NCBI GenBank assembly: GCA_945902775.1
Contig: CAMDMY010000002.1
Span: 1-64,000 of the forward strand
Direction: 5' to 3'
Source: Chryseobacterium gleum
Lineage (GTDB): Bacteria; Bacteroidota; Bacteroidia; Flavobacteriales_D; Crocinitomicaceae
DNA: 64,000 nucleotides
Below are positions 1 through 8,049 of the stretch, piece after piece. The stretch's first letter is position 1. Each line of letters starts with the position of its first letter. The position numbers and the translations under genes are program-made. The notes under the pieces were generated by a model. The model had not been told where the DNA came from, made no database searches, and was given only the letters and a program-made list of their open reading frames with translations.

Positions 1-230
1 ATAAAAAACGGACAACGAAAGAAAATAAATTGTTGACTATGTTAGTGAAAAATCAGAACGAAATCTTGGATCGTCAGGCTACTTTAAGAGCGATTTGGGG
101 TGATGATAATTATTTCAATGGCAGAAGTATGGATGTTTACATCGCTAAATTGAGAAAATTGTTGAAAGAGGATGAAGCGATTGAGATTATGAATGTGCAT
201 GGGAAAGGGTTTAAATTTATGGTAAAATAG
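1..230 (+). CDS. OmpR/PhoB-type response regulator, C-terminal DNA-binding part (5' truncated)
   Basis: The frame is open from the window edge, so the listed ORF start (TTG at 30) is not the true start; the receiver domain lies outside the window. What is visible is the winged-helix effector domain: a TTKEN-type helix start, then LDRQATLRAIWGDDNYFNGRSMDVYIAKLRKLL, where NGRSMDVYIAKLRK is the recognition helix, and the closing wing hairpin VHGKGFKFMV. This pattern is typical of Bacteroidota two-component regulators, which bind direct repeats in target promoters. The partner kinase is probably upstream and not visible. The target is unknown. Confidence 0.88.
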   Translation, partial: KKRTTKENKLLTMLVKNQNEILDRQATLRAIWGDDNYFNGRSMDVYIAKLRKLLKEDEAIEIMNVHGKGFKFMVK

Positions 231-243
231 TTTTATAGTTTTT

Positions 244-372
244 TTAACCACAGAGTTTTTAAAGGAGTTCAGCACCTAGTGGCGCAGAGTTTTTTATGCA
301 GGGTGTAGTTGATTTATTGACACAAACTCTGTGTGACTCTGTGAAAAAGAACTCCGAGTAAACAGTGGTTAA
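244..372. repeat. Imperfect inverted repeat of the 'accacagag...ctctgtg' type
   Basis: TTAACCACAGAGTTTTTAAAGGAGTTC at the left end is the imperfect reverse complement of GAACTCCGAGTAAACAGTGGTTAA at the right end. Between them CTCTGTGTGACTCTGTG pairs with the CACAGAG/CGCAGAG units. The element fills most of the gap between the regulator and the methyltransferase. It resembles small dispersed palindromic elements seen between genes in Bacteroidota, but no second copy is obvious in this window. It could also form an RNA hairpin that acts as a terminator. Confidence 0.5.
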
Positions 373-453
373 ATCCATATATAAAAACATCTAGATTCAA
401 ATTGACTGTTTCTTCACACAATTTTTATATTTTTACAACTTTAATAGAATTGG

Positions 454-1182
454 GTGAAAAATACGATTAAGTACATATTGCAAAAAGTTTTAGGATTCCA
501 ATTCTATCTTTATGTTTTTTCATTGTTCAAGATTCGAACGTTGCGAAATGATTCAAACGAAAAAGACTTCTTTCATTTTCTTTCTTTGTTAAAAGATGGC
601 GAAGGTTCTGTGTTAGATGTAGGGGCCAATATTGGAATTATGACGGCCCATTTAGGTCAACATTTACCTAATACAACCATTCACGCGTTCGAACCAATGC
701 CAACGAATATTTCTGTTTTAAGGAAGATTATCGCGAAATTCAATTTAAAATTGGTAAAATTACATGAAATTGCTGTTGGAGAAACAAGTGGAAGTGTGAA
801 AATGATTCTTCCTCAAAATGGCAAAACGAAAATGCAAGGGTTGAGTCACGTTAAACACGAGTCAATCACGGAATGGAACGAAGGGGAAGAATTCGAAGTG
901 GAATTAGATACACTTGACAATCAATTGAAAACTGAAAAAATTCAAGGTATTAAAATCGATGTTGAGAATTTCGAGTATTTTGCATTGAAAGGAGCGAAAG
1001 AATTATTAGAAAGAGACCATCCAATTATTTATGCAGAATTGTGGGATAATCAAAACCGTACAAATTGTTTTGACATACTTACTTCTCTATCCTACCAGGC
1101 TTTTATTGTAAAAAACAATCAATTGATTTCGTTTGATTCGAATCAACACATAAGTCAGAATTTTATTTTTATTTCGAACTAA
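454..1182 (+). CDS. FkbM family SAM-dependent methyltransferase
   Basis: A 242-residue protein with the Methyltransf_21 (FkbM) pattern: the SAM-binding motif I VLDVGANIGIMTAHLG is near residue 53, the acidic motif II HAFEPMPTN follows, and IKIDVENFEYFALKGAKELL with HPIIYAEL forms the C-terminal half. The family usually O-methylates sugars or polyketides. Next to a Wzx-type flippase, methylation of an exported glycan is a reasonable inference. The start is GTG; no ATG upstream in frame gives a better N-terminus. The protein is soluble with no signal peptide. The exact acceptor is unknown. Confidence 0.8.
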   Translation: MKNTIKYILQKVLGFQFYLYVFSLFKIRTLRNDSNEKDFFHFLSLLKDGEGSVLDVGANIGIMTAHLGQHLPNTTIHAFEPMPTNISVLRKIIAKFNLKLVKLHEIAVGETSGSVKMILPQNGKTKMQGLSHVKHESITEWNEGEEFEVELDTLDNQLKTEKIQGIKIDVENFEYFALKGAKELLERDHPIIYAELWDNQNRTNCFDILTSLSYQAFIVKNNQLISFDSNQHISQNFIFISN

Positions 1183-1260
1183 TTTCATAAATCAATAGGA
1201 TAGGGTTTAAACTATGCTATTGATTGAAAAATTATCCCTCACAAATTAAAAACCGTTTCT

Positions 1261-1268
1261 TAACTTTG
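1261..1268 (+). promoter_or_regulatory. Candidate -7 promoter element TAACTTTG
   Basis: Matches the Bacteroidota TAnnTTTG consensus, 33 nt before the flippase GTG. No clear TTG -33 box is seen at 19-21 nt upstream. Confidence 0.4.
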
Positions 1269-1301
1269 AAATAGATTTTACAGAACGAAAATTCTATATA
1301 C

Positions 1302-2735
1302 GTGCAAAAAAAATTCATTTTAAATTTATTTTTAATGGTGGCTTTGAACCTTTTGGTCAAACCATTTGCTATTTTTGGAATTGATGCTACGGTTCAAAAT
1401 CGAGTGGGTGCTGATGAATATGGCTTGTATTTTTCATTGTTGAATTTGTCCTTTATGTTTAACATCATAATGGATTTAGGGATTAATAATTTCACCGTAA
1501 AAAACATCGCTCAATATCCTCAAATTGTTTCCCGATATATGGGAAAATTATTATCCTTTCGATTGCTTTTATTTTTTATATATGTAATTATCACTTTTAC
1601 ATTAGGGACAATAATTGGTTATGGGGAAAGGGAATTTTACTTATTGATATTTTTAGTAATCAATCAGTTTTTTGTAACTGCCATCGCTTATTTTAGAAGT
1701 CATTTCACAGGATTATTATTCTTTAAAACCGAAGCGCTAATTTCTATTTTAGATCGATTACTTTTAATACTTTTCTGCGGGATACTTTTATTGTCAAGAA
1801 CTGATTTTAAAATCGAATGGTTTATTTGGATTCAAACGGCTTGTTATGGAATTACCGCAATTATTGCTTTTATTCTGATTTTAGTTCAAATCGGAAAACC
1901 AAATTATTCTTGGAATTATGTCTTTTCGTTAGCAGTAGTTAAAAAAAGCATTCCATTTGCCGTTCTGGTTTTATTGATGATGATTTATACGAGAAGCGAT
2001 GCTGTGATATTAGAGCGTTTACATCCTAAAGGAAAACACGAAGCGGGAATTTATGCACAAGGATTTCGTTTGTTAGATGCATTTTTCCTTTTCGGAATGA
2101 TTTTCTCTAATTTGTTGTTTCCAATGTTTGCGAAACTTCTGAAAAAAAAGGAATCCGTACTTCCTTTATTGCGAACAGGGGGTAATTTATTAATTGGAGG
2201 TGCTATGCTGATGATTGGATTCTGTTATACGAACAGTGAATTCATCGTTAAATTGATATATCACACCAATGTGAAAGAATCCATTCCAAGTTTTCAATGG
2301 TTGATGTTGAGTTTTATCGGTATGTGTTTCAGTCTTATTTTTGGAACCTTATTAACTGCTCACGGTAGTTTAGTAACTTTGATTCGTTATTCTTCGTTTG
2401 CTATCGTCGTAAACTTAAGTGTGAATTTTACTTTAATTCCATCTTTAGGAGCCGAAGGAGCTGCAATAGCTGCTTTTAGTACACAAACTTTTGTTGCGCT
2501 TCTTCAATTCTTCTACACTGCAAGATTGTTCGATTTTGAATTCTCAGTGAAAATGGTCAACCGATACATTCTTTACACAATTTCTATTTTTGCTATTTTC
2601 TTTTTTCTACAGACTAAAAAAGTGAATTATGTGCACTTAGTGATTGAACTTGTACTTGGAATCATCGCTATGTTTGCTACTAAAATGATTCATATCAAAG
2701 CGTTGAGAAAGCAGTTCAGAATAGAAGATGTTTAA
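1302..2735 (+). CDS. Polysaccharide flippase (MOP superfamily, Wzx-like)
   Basis: A 477-residue polytopic membrane protein with about 12-14 hydrophobic helices, starting MQKKFILNLFLMVALNLLVKPFAIFGIDATVQNRVGADEYGLYFSLLNLSF, the usual N-terminus of Bacteroidota oligosaccharide flippases. It is predicted to move lipid-linked oligosaccharides across the inner membrane for O-antigen or capsule. The start is GTG, preceded by TAACTTTG. The neighbouring FkbM methyltransferase may decorate the same glycan. A second, different flippase is encoded at 23778-25238, so the two may handle different substrates. Its substrate cannot be read from sequence. Confidence 0.85.
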   Translation: MQKKFILNLFLMVALNLLVKPFAIFGIDATVQNRVGADEYGLYFSLLNLSFMFNIIMDLGINNFTVKNIAQYPQIVSRYMGKLLSFRLLLFFIYVIITFTLGTIIGYGEREFYLLIFLVINQFFVTAIAYFRSHFTGLLFFKTEALISILDRLLLILFCGILLLSRTDFKIEWFIWIQTACYGITAIIAFILILVQIGKPNYSWNYVFSLAVVKKSIPFAVLVLLMMIYTRSDAVILERLHPKGKHEAGIYAQGFRLLDAFFLFGMIFSNLLFPMFAKLLKKKESVLPLLRTGGNLLIGGAMLMIGFCYTNSEFIVKLIYHTNVKESIPSFQWLMLSFIGMCFSLIFGTLLTAHGSLVTLIRYSSFAIVVNLSVNFTLIPSLGAEGAAIAAFSTQTFVALLQFFYTARLFDFEFSVKMVNRYILYTISIFAIFFFLQTKKVNYVHLVIELVLGIIAMFATKMIHIKALRKQFRIEDV

Positions 2736-2860
2736 TTTTAAAATATTTATTTAATCAACCTTGACAAAATCGAAAAGTGATAAAAATCAGGCTACCAGTA
2801 ATTTTCTTTTATCAATATATTAAGCCTTTAAACCTTTAACATTCCTCATTATTCTTTATC

Positions 2861-2923
2861 CTCAACCCCAATCTTAAACTTAACCTTAACCTAATTCTCA
2901 ACCTTAAACTCAACCTCAACAAC
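2861..2923. repeat. Degenerate CTCAAC/CTTAAC low-complexity repeat
   Basis: The stretch is built from tandem variants of a 6-7 bp unit (CTCAACC, CTTAAAC, TTAACC). The strand is G-poor and C-rich, unlike the flanks. It lies in the 274-bp gap before odhA, upstream of its promoter. No function is evident. Confidence 0.6.
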
Positions 2924-2974
2924 AATGAACTAAAATAAATCCAAAAATCTCTTATTTATAAGCATAGAATTGTA

Positions 2975-2982
2975 TAACTTTA
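2975..2982 (+). promoter_or_regulatory. Candidate -7 promoter element TAACTTTA for odhA
   Basis: A one-mismatch match to TAnnTTTG, 27 nt before the odhA ATG. It is the best promoter-like sequence in this gap. Confidence 0.35.
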
Positions 2983-3009
2983 CGCTCCATTATTGTCTAC
3001 AATTAAGAT

Positions 3010-5733
3010 ATGGATAAAGTAACATACGTCGGTAATGCAGATGTCACAGCGATTGACCATTTGTATAAATCATATCAACAAGATCCCGAAAGCGTGGATA
3101 TCGGCTGGAAGAAGTTCTTCGAAGGCTTTGATTTTGCTAGAACCAACTACGAAGATGGTGGCGAAATCCCTGAAAATTTTCAAAAAGAATTTAAGGTTAT
3201 AAATTTAATAAATGGCTACAGAACACGTGGACATTTATTTACACATACGAATCCAGTTCGTGAAAGAAGACAGTACAATCCAACATTAGCGATAGAAAAT
3301 TTTGGTTTAGAAGTAGCTGATTTGGAGACAGTTTTTCAAGCTGGTGAAGAAACTGGAATTGGCGCAGCTACACTGAAAGATATTATTATTCATTTAGAAG
3401 CAACTTACTGTGAATCAATTGGTATTGAGTTCGCTTACATCCGTGATCCTGAAAGAATTGGTTGGTTAAAAAATAAAATTGAATTAAAAAATCGTCCAAA
3501 ATTTGATACAAATCGTAAATTGGAGATTTATAAAAAATTAAATCAAGCGACAAATTTCGAAGCGTATTTAGGTAAGAAATTTGTTGGGCAAAAACGTTTC
3601 TCAATTGAAGGAGGTGAAGCTTTAATTCCAGCTTTAGATTCATTGATTTCAAAAGGATCTGATTTAGGCGTTGAGTACTTCGCAATGGGAATGGCGCATC
3701 GTGGTCGTTTGAATACATTGATTAATATTTTTGAGAAACGTCCAAAAGATATTTTTTCAGAATTCGAAGGAAAAGAATTTGATATTGAACATACTTTTGA
3801 TGGTGATGTTAAATATCATCAAGGATATACTTCACAAGTTGAGTTAAAAAATGGAAAAAAAGTTGGTTTGACTTTATCTCCAAATCCTTCTCATTTAGAA
3901 GCAGTTGATCCAGTTGTTCAAGGAATTGCTCGTGCAAAAATAGATCATATCTTGAAAGACGAAAATAAAGTTTGTCCGGTAATGATTCATGGTGATGCTG
4001 CAGTTGCAGGTCAGGGTATTGTGTATGAAGTAATTCAGATGGCACAATTAGATGGATACCGCGCTGGAGGAACAATTCACATTGTTGTAAATAACCAAGT
4101 TGGATTTACAACTAATTATTTGGACGCACGTTCTTCAACCTATTGTACAGATGTAGCAAAAACTACTTTATGTCCAGTTTTCCACGTAAATGGGGATGAT
4201 ATTGAAGCTGTTGTTCAAACGATTGAAATTGCAATGGAATACCGTCAACAATTCAACCGTGATGTATTTGTAGATTTATTATGTTACCGTAAATATGGTC
4301 ATAACGAAGGTGATGAACCAATGTTTACTCAACCAAATTTATATAAAATCATTGCTAAACATCCGAACCCAAAAGATATTTATTTTGATCAATTGGAGAA
4401 AGAAGGTGTTATTACAAGAGAAGATGCTAAAAAATTAGAAGCAGATTTCAATGCTCATTTAGATGCAGAATATGAAATTTCTCGTAAAAATGATAAAGCG
4501 TTGGTGTATGATTTCTTAAGTACAACTTGGGAAGGATTTAGACACAGTACTTCAGAAGATTTCGAAAAATCACCTGCAACTGGAGTAGATAAAAAGAAAT
4601 TATTAGAATTAGGAGTTAAATTATCGACTTTACCAGAAGGTAAAAAGTACTTCCGTAAAATTTCTAAAATTTTCGAAGATAGATTGAAAGCAATCCAAGG
4701 TGACACTTTAGATTGGGGTTCTGCTGAAATGTTAGCATATGCTTCATTATTAGTTGAAGGTCACCCAATTAGAGTTTCTGGTCAAGATGTGGAAAGAGGA
4801 ACTTTCTCACACAGACATGCGGTTGTTAAAACAGAAGATACAGAAGAAGAGGTAGTTACATTGAATTTATTGAGTGAAAATCAAGCGCCATTTTCAATTT
4901 ATAACTCTTTATTATCAGAATATGGTGTTTTAGGTTTTGAATATGGTTATTCATTGGCTACCCCAAAAGGATTAACAATTTGGGAAGCACAATTTGGAGA
5001 TTTCTTCAATGGTGCTCAAATTATGATCGACCAATTTATAACTGCAGGTGAAGATAAATGGGCTACCCAAAGTGGTTTAGTTTTATTGTTACCTCACGGT
5101 TATGAAGGACAAGGAGCTGAACACTCAAGTGGAAGAATGGAGCGTTTCTTGGTTCAATGTGCGGATGACAATATTCAAGTTGTAAACACAAGTACACCAG
5201 CGAATCACTTCCACTTATTACGTCGTCAATTGAAACGTGATTTCAGAAAGCCATTGGTTGTTTTCTCTCCAAAAATGTTGTTACGTCATCCTGAAGCAGT
5301 TTCAAGTTTAGACGAAATGGCAACTGGTTCATTCCAAGAAGTTATTGATGATGCAGCAGCGAAAGTTGAAAATATTGAAACAGTAGTTTTCTGTTCAGGT
5401 AAATTCTACTACGAAATGAAAGCGAAGGCGAAAGAATTAGGAGTAGATTCAATGGCATTTGTTCGTGTTGAGCAATTATACCCATTACCAAAAACACAAA
5501 TCGACGGAATTATAGCGAAATATAAAAATGCTTCTAACTTATTATGGGCACAAGAAGAGCCTGCTAATATGGGAGCTTGGACCTATTTTGCAATGCAATT
5601 AAGACATTTACCATTGGTAGGTGTTTCTAGAAATGCATCAGCAGCTTCAGCTGAAGGTTCATCTCAATTGCATAAAAAACGTTTGAAAAACTTATTTGAC
5701 GAATTGTTTAAATACGCGTCAGTAAAAGCCTAA
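3010..5733 (+). CDS. sucA: 2-oxoglutarate dehydrogenase E1 component
   Basis: A 907-residue thiamine-diphosphate enzyme that decarboxylates 2-oxoglutarate and succinylates the E2 lipoyl arm in the TCA cycle. Seen in order: the N-terminal E2-contact segment (YKSYQQDPESVDIGWKKFF), MGMAHRGRLN near residue 225, HGDAAVAGQGIVYE near 326 (ThDP/metal region), GYRAGGTIHIVVNNQVGFTT, YRKYGHNEGDEP, and the C-terminal transketolase-like half ending WAQEEPANMGAW. Length is typical for the family. The E2 gene follows after 99 bp on the same strand; E3 is not in the window. Cytoplasmic. Confidence 0.97.
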   Translation: MDKVTYVGNADVTAIDHLYKSYQQDPESVDIGWKKFFEGFDFARTNYEDGGEIPENFQKEFKVINLINGYRTRGHLFTHTNPVRERRQYNPTLAIENFGLEVADLETVFQAGEETGIGAATLKDIIIHLEATYCESIGIEFAYIRDPERIGWLKNKIELKNRPKFDTNRKLEIYKKLNQATNFEAYLGKKFVGQKRFSIEGGEALIPALDSLISKGSDLGVEYFAMGMAHRGRLNTLINIFEKRPKDIFSEFEGKEFDIEHTFDGDVKYHQGYTSQVELKNGKKVGLTLSPNPSHLEAVDPVVQGIARAKIDHILKDENKVCPVMIHGDAAVAGQGIVYEVIQMAQLDGYRAGGTIHIVVNNQVGFTTNYLDARSSTYCTDVAKTTLCPVFHVNGDDIEAVVQTIEIAMEYRQQFNRDVFVDLLCYRKYGHNEGDEPMFTQPNLYKIIAKHPNPKDIYFDQLEKEGVITREDAKKLEADFNAHLDAEYEISRKNDKALVYDFLSTTWEGFRHSTSEDFEKSPATGVDKKKLLELGVKLSTLPEGKKYFRKISKIFEDRLKAIQGDTLDWGSAEMLAYASLLVEGHPIRVSGQDVERGTFSHRHAVVKTEDTEEEVVTLNLLSENQAPFSIYNSLLSEYGVLGFEYGYSLATPKGLTIWEAQFGDFFNGAQIMIDQFITAGEDKWATQSGLVLLLPHGYEGQGAEHSSGRMERFLVQCADDNIQVVNTSTPANHFHLLRRQLKRDFRKPLVVFSPKMLLRHPEAVSSLDEMATGSFQEVIDDAAAKVENIETVVFCSGKFYYEMKAKAKELGVDSMAFVRVEQLYPLPKTQIDGIIAKYKNASNLLWAQEEPANMGAWTYFAMQLRHLPLVGVSRNASAASAEGSSQLHKKRLKNLFDELFKYASVKA

Positions 5734-5832
5734 CTTCGATACGTTTTATAAACCTTTGGTTTCAAAACTACTCAGTCAGCTTGTACGATTAAAGAATAAT
5801 TAATAGAATATTAGAATTAAAAAATATACGAT

Positions 5833-7098
5833 ATGTCAGTTTTAGAAATGAAAGTTCCTAGTCCAGGTGAATCAATTTCAGAAGTAGAAATTGCACAATG
5901 GTTAGTAGCTGATGGTGATTATGTAGAAAAAGATCAAGCAATTGCAGAAGTAGATTCTGACAAAGCGACTTTAGAATTACCAGCTGAAGAAAGTGGTATT
6001 ATTACTTTGAAAGCGGCTGAAGGCGACGCTGTAAAAGTAGGGGCTGTAGTTTGTTTAATTGACACATCTGCTGCTCGTCCAGCTGGAAGTGCTCCGAAAG
6101 TAGAAAAAGCTCCAGAAGTAAAAGTGGAAGCTGCTGCACCAGTTGCTGCTGCACCGACTGCTCCAAGTCCAAATCCAGTGAATGAAAAATCAGCATCTTA
6201 TGCAAGTGGAACACCATCTGTAGCGGCTGCTAAAATCATTGCTGAAAATGGAATCAACCCAGCGAAAGTTGCTGCAACAGGAAGAGATGGACGTATTACG
6301 AAACAAGATGTTGTAGCTGCAATGGCTGCAGGATTCTCTGCTGATGCTGCTCAAGGTTGGGGTGGAACAAGAAACAACAGACGTGAAAAAATGTCAATGA
6401 TGCGTCGTAAAATAGCTGAACGTTTAGTTGCAGTGAAAAACGAAACGGCAATGTTGACGACTTTCAACGAGGTGGATATGAAACCAATCATGGATTTACG
6501 TGCAAAATACAAAGATGCTTTCGCGAAACACCACGATGTTAATTTGGGATTCATGTCTTTCTTTACGAAAGCGGTAACTGAAGCATTAAATTTATATCCA
6601 GCTGTAAATGGTATGATTGATGGAAACGAAGTTGTTTTCAATGATTATGCTGATATAGGTGTTGCTGTATCTTCTCCAAAAGGGTTGATGGTACCAGTAG
6701 TTCGTAATGCAGAACAAATGAGTTTAGCCGAAATCGAAAAAGAAATCAAACGTTTGGCTATTAAAGCCAGAGATGGAAAAATTACACCAGACGAAATGAC
6801 GGGTGGAACTTTCACAATCACAAACGGTGGTGTATTTGGTTCAATGTTGTCTACACCAATCATCAATCCTCCACAATCTGCTATTTTAGGAATGCACAAC
6901 ATCGTTGAGCGTCCAGTAGCAATTAACGGAAAAGTTGAGATTCGTCCGATTATGTATTTAGCGCTTTCTTACGACCATAGAATCATCGACGGTAAAGAAT
7001 CTGTAAGTTTCTTAGTGAAAGTGAAGGAGATGTTAGAAAACCCTGAAAGAATGATCTTTGGAAGTAAAGATCCTCATGCAGTTTTATTAGGATTATAA
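5833..7098 (+). CDS. sucB: Dihydrolipoyllysine succinyltransferase (2-oxoglutarate dehydrogenase E2)
   Basis: A 421-residue protein with one lipoyl domain (residues 1-80, with the lipoylated Lys in [11 protein letters not shown] near 44), an Ala/Pro-rich linker (about 85-120), a peripheral-subunit-binding domain ([32 protein letters not shown]), and the catalytic domain ending in [16 protein letters not shown], which carries the conserved His and Asp. It transfers succinyl groups to CoA and forms the core of the complex. It lies directly downstream of E1, probably co-transcribed, and is followed by a strong terminator. Confidence 0.97.
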   Translation: MSVLEMKVPSPGESISEVEIAQWLVADGDYVEKDQAIAEVDSDKATLELPAEESGIITLKAAEGDAVKVGAVVCLIDTSAARPAGSAPKVEKAPEVKVEAAAPVAAAPTAPSPNPVNEKSASYASGTPSVAAAKIIAENGINPAKVAATGRDGRITKQDVVAAMAAGFSADAAQGWGGTRNNRREKMSMMRRKIAERLVAVKNETAMLTTFNEVDMKPIMDLRAKYKDAFAKHHDVNLGFMSFFTKAVTEALNLYPAVNGMIDGNEVVFNDYADIGVAVSSPKGLMVPVVRNAEQMSLAEIEKEIKRLAIKARDGKITPDEMTGGTFTITNGGVFGSMLSTPIINPPQSAILGMHNIVERPVAINGKVEIRPIMYLALSYDHRIIDGKESVSFLVKVKEMLENPERMIFGSKDPHAVLLGL

Positions 7099-7147
7099 AA
7101 TGATGTTGAATTATTAATGATTGATTTTTGATCATTTTAAAATAGTA

Positions 7148-7178
7148 AGCCTCGAAGAATTTTCTTCGAGGCTTTTTT
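7148..7178. terminator. Rho-independent terminator (bidirectional)
   Basis: AGCCTCGAAGAA and TTCTTCGAGGCT form a perfect stem with a short AT loop, followed by TTTTTT. It sits between the convergent ends of sucB and the DUF4249 gene and probably serves both. Confidence 0.9.
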
Positions 7179-8049
7179 ATTTTATAAATACCGAAGAACT
7201 ACTCATACCACCAAAAACACCTAAACCATTCGTTATATTAGTATACACTTTTACAGGTTCAGAGAAAAAACCATCAGAATTAACAGCTTTAGAAGTTGAC
7301 AAGATATAATTGTACACTTCCCTTGAAACGTTATACAAAACTACTTTATAGGATTTTTCTCCAGCATAATCATAATTCAGAGCATCCATATATTTTGCGG
7401 GATTAAATTTTACAACTATTTTTTTTGATTGACCATTAAAACCACTGTCATCAAAAAGATAGGAAATTCCTCCATTATCAGAAAAAACTTCATTGTTTTC
7501 ATTGGGAATTAAATAAATAGATTCCTCTTTTTGAAGAGAATCAACAGCGAAAACTTTTAGAATGTATAAATTTTCTGGAGAAGGATCATCAATGGTTAAA
7601 ACTAAATTTTTCTCAGTAGAATTATACTCATTTTTAATAGATGAGGTATCCCAATCTTTTATTTGAACTGCATCAGGAATTGATGTTTCAGATGTCGCAG
7701 TTGAATAACTAGGATGAGTAATTGAAATAGAATAAGAGTGTCCAATTTTTGCTTTTGTACCAAATTCATATTCTCCATTAGAATTTATGGTACTACTCGT
7801 AAAAGTTTCACCCGTTGTCTTGTCAGTCAAAATAAGAGTAGCAGAAGTTGTAATTTCACTCGGACCGGTATTTTGTTCTCCAATCGCAGCTTTGCTTTTA
7901 GATAATGAAATTTTTATAATTGAATCACTTTCAATAATTCCGTTTACAACAATAAAACCATTACCAACATCTCCTTTGAAAGGAATTTCTTTTGTGCAAG
8001 ATAGTACAATAAAAAGCACAGTAATTACTGAGAAATAGATCGTTTTCAT
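7177..8049 (-). CDS. DUF4249 family lipoprotein, TonB receptor partner
   Basis: A 290-residue protein with a lipoprotein signal peptide ending VLSC (Cys18). It then shows the DUF4249 pattern: FIVVNGIIESDSIIKISLSKS, a beta-rich carboxypeptidase-regulatory-like region (NGEYEFGTKAKIGHSYSISITHPSY) and YNYILSTSKAVNSDGFFSEPVKVYTNITNGLGVFGG at the C-terminus. In this family the gene habitually follows a TonB-dependent receptor, as here: its ATG overlaps the receptor stop (ATGA), implying translational coupling. It is probably a surface lipoprotein that helps capture the ligand. The substrate is unknown. Confidence 0.85.
   Translation of the reverse strand: MKTIYFSVITVLFIVLSCTKEIPFKGDVGNGFIVVNGIIESDSIIKISLSKSKAAIGEQNTGPSEITTSATLILTDKTTGETFTSSTINSNGEYEFGTKAKIGHSYSISITHPSYSTATSETSIPDAVQIKDWDTSSIKNEYNSTEKNLVLTIDDPSPENLYILKVFAVDSLQKEESIYLIPNENNEVFSDNGGISYLFDDSGFNGQSKKIVVKFNPAKYMDALNYDYAGEKSYKVVLYNVSREVYNYILSTSKAVNSDGFFSEPVKVYTNITNGLGVFGGMSSSSVFIK

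Noticed and set aside
2861-2923. CRISPR-like repeat array
   Set aside because: The units are 6-7 bp without spacers; no cas genes in the window.
3386-3718. 110-aa minus-strand ORF within sucA
   Set aside because: Shadow of the E1 coding frame; no domain recognised.
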